A DNA stretch of 24,232 bases from an uncultured Rhodospirillaceae bacterium (GTDB lineage: Bacteria; Pseudomonadota; Alphaproteobacteria; CAAGCB01; CAG-977). The stretch is from assembly GCA_900553035.1 (NCBI GenBank), contig USCC01000024.1, positions 1 to 24,232 of the forward strand, read 5' to 3'. Positions 24,110-24,232 of the stretch are shown one piece after another. Made by a program: the position numbers and the translations under genes. Every line of letters starts with the position of its first letter. Position 1 is the first letter of the stretch. The notes beneath the pieces were generated by a model. It was not told where the DNA came from and did not search any database. It worked only from the letters and a program-made list of their open reading frames with translations.

Positions 24110-24232
24110 CCGCATATAAACGCCGGAGCGGACTTTGTCTTTCAGCGGACGGCCGCGCGGAAAAACGGCCGGTTCAGAAAAAAATGGAGCGATTTCCGGC
24201 GGCTTTCCGCCATTCAGCATCGCAGGGGGGGA

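Larger units (their letters stand above)
23734..24232. other. Divergent intergenic region upstream of rfbA
   Basis: I see no gene in these ~500 bases. They hold candidate promoters in both directions, a perfect 8-base inverted repeat (AAGCACGC at 23904-23911 with GCGTGCTT at 23948-23955) within the would-be rfbA leader, and a C5/G5 hairpin near 23850-23880. An ATG at 24185 opens a plus-strand frame of only 16 codons to the edge with no ribosome site. It may or may not be the next gene. Confidence 0.5.

Overview
The window looks like an alphaproteobacterial chromosome. The flagellin is of alphaproteobacterial style, promoters are sigma70-like, and coding density is high with many overlapping start/stop pairs. 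A [FeFe]-hydrogenase maturase (HydF) points to an anaerobic or fermentative lifestyle, perhaps host- or sediment-associated. That placement is inference; there is no rRNA or other marker gene here. I saw no tRNA, CRISPR array, insertion sequence or phage gene.

Region 1 (1-7274, minus strand) is one five-gene export operon. In transcription order it encodes an acidic protein with an N-terminal LEPR-x-x-x-DAA motif (the signature seen at the start of many giant secreted adhesins), a TolC-type outer-membrane protein with an added C-terminal Ig/cadherin-like domain, a small periplasmic adaptor, a GAF-like/HlyD fusion, and a multi-membrane-span M50 (site-2-protease-like) protein fused to a HlyD adaptor that runs off the left edge. 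No ABC or RND pump is present. The operon promoter sits inside a long inverted repeat.

Region 2 (7302-11894) holds one membrane-anchored orphan protein (+) and three consecutive paralogous HExxH metallopeptidases (-). Two of these have clear promoters that share a 12-bp upstream block.

Region 3 (11926-15301, plus strand) is an operon-like run: hydF, a small lipoprotein, an 81-residue charged protein, a TPR-like protein, and an RgpF-like (rhamnan synthesis) protein.

Region 4 (15593-17540, minus) is a stand-alone flagellin gene with its own promoter, a hairpin-forming leader and a textbook intrinsic terminator.

Region 5 (17593-23733, minus) is a tightly packed surface-glycan operon. rfbA-rfbC-rfbD-rfbB make dTDP-L-rhamnose and are followed by three glycosyltransferases; a strong stem-loop follows the last gene. 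The rhamnose genes, the glycosyltransferases and the nearby RgpF-like protein could together build a rhamnose-containing polysaccharide or decorate flagellin. The last ~500 bases are a divergent intergenic region with a plus-strand promoter facing off the right edge.
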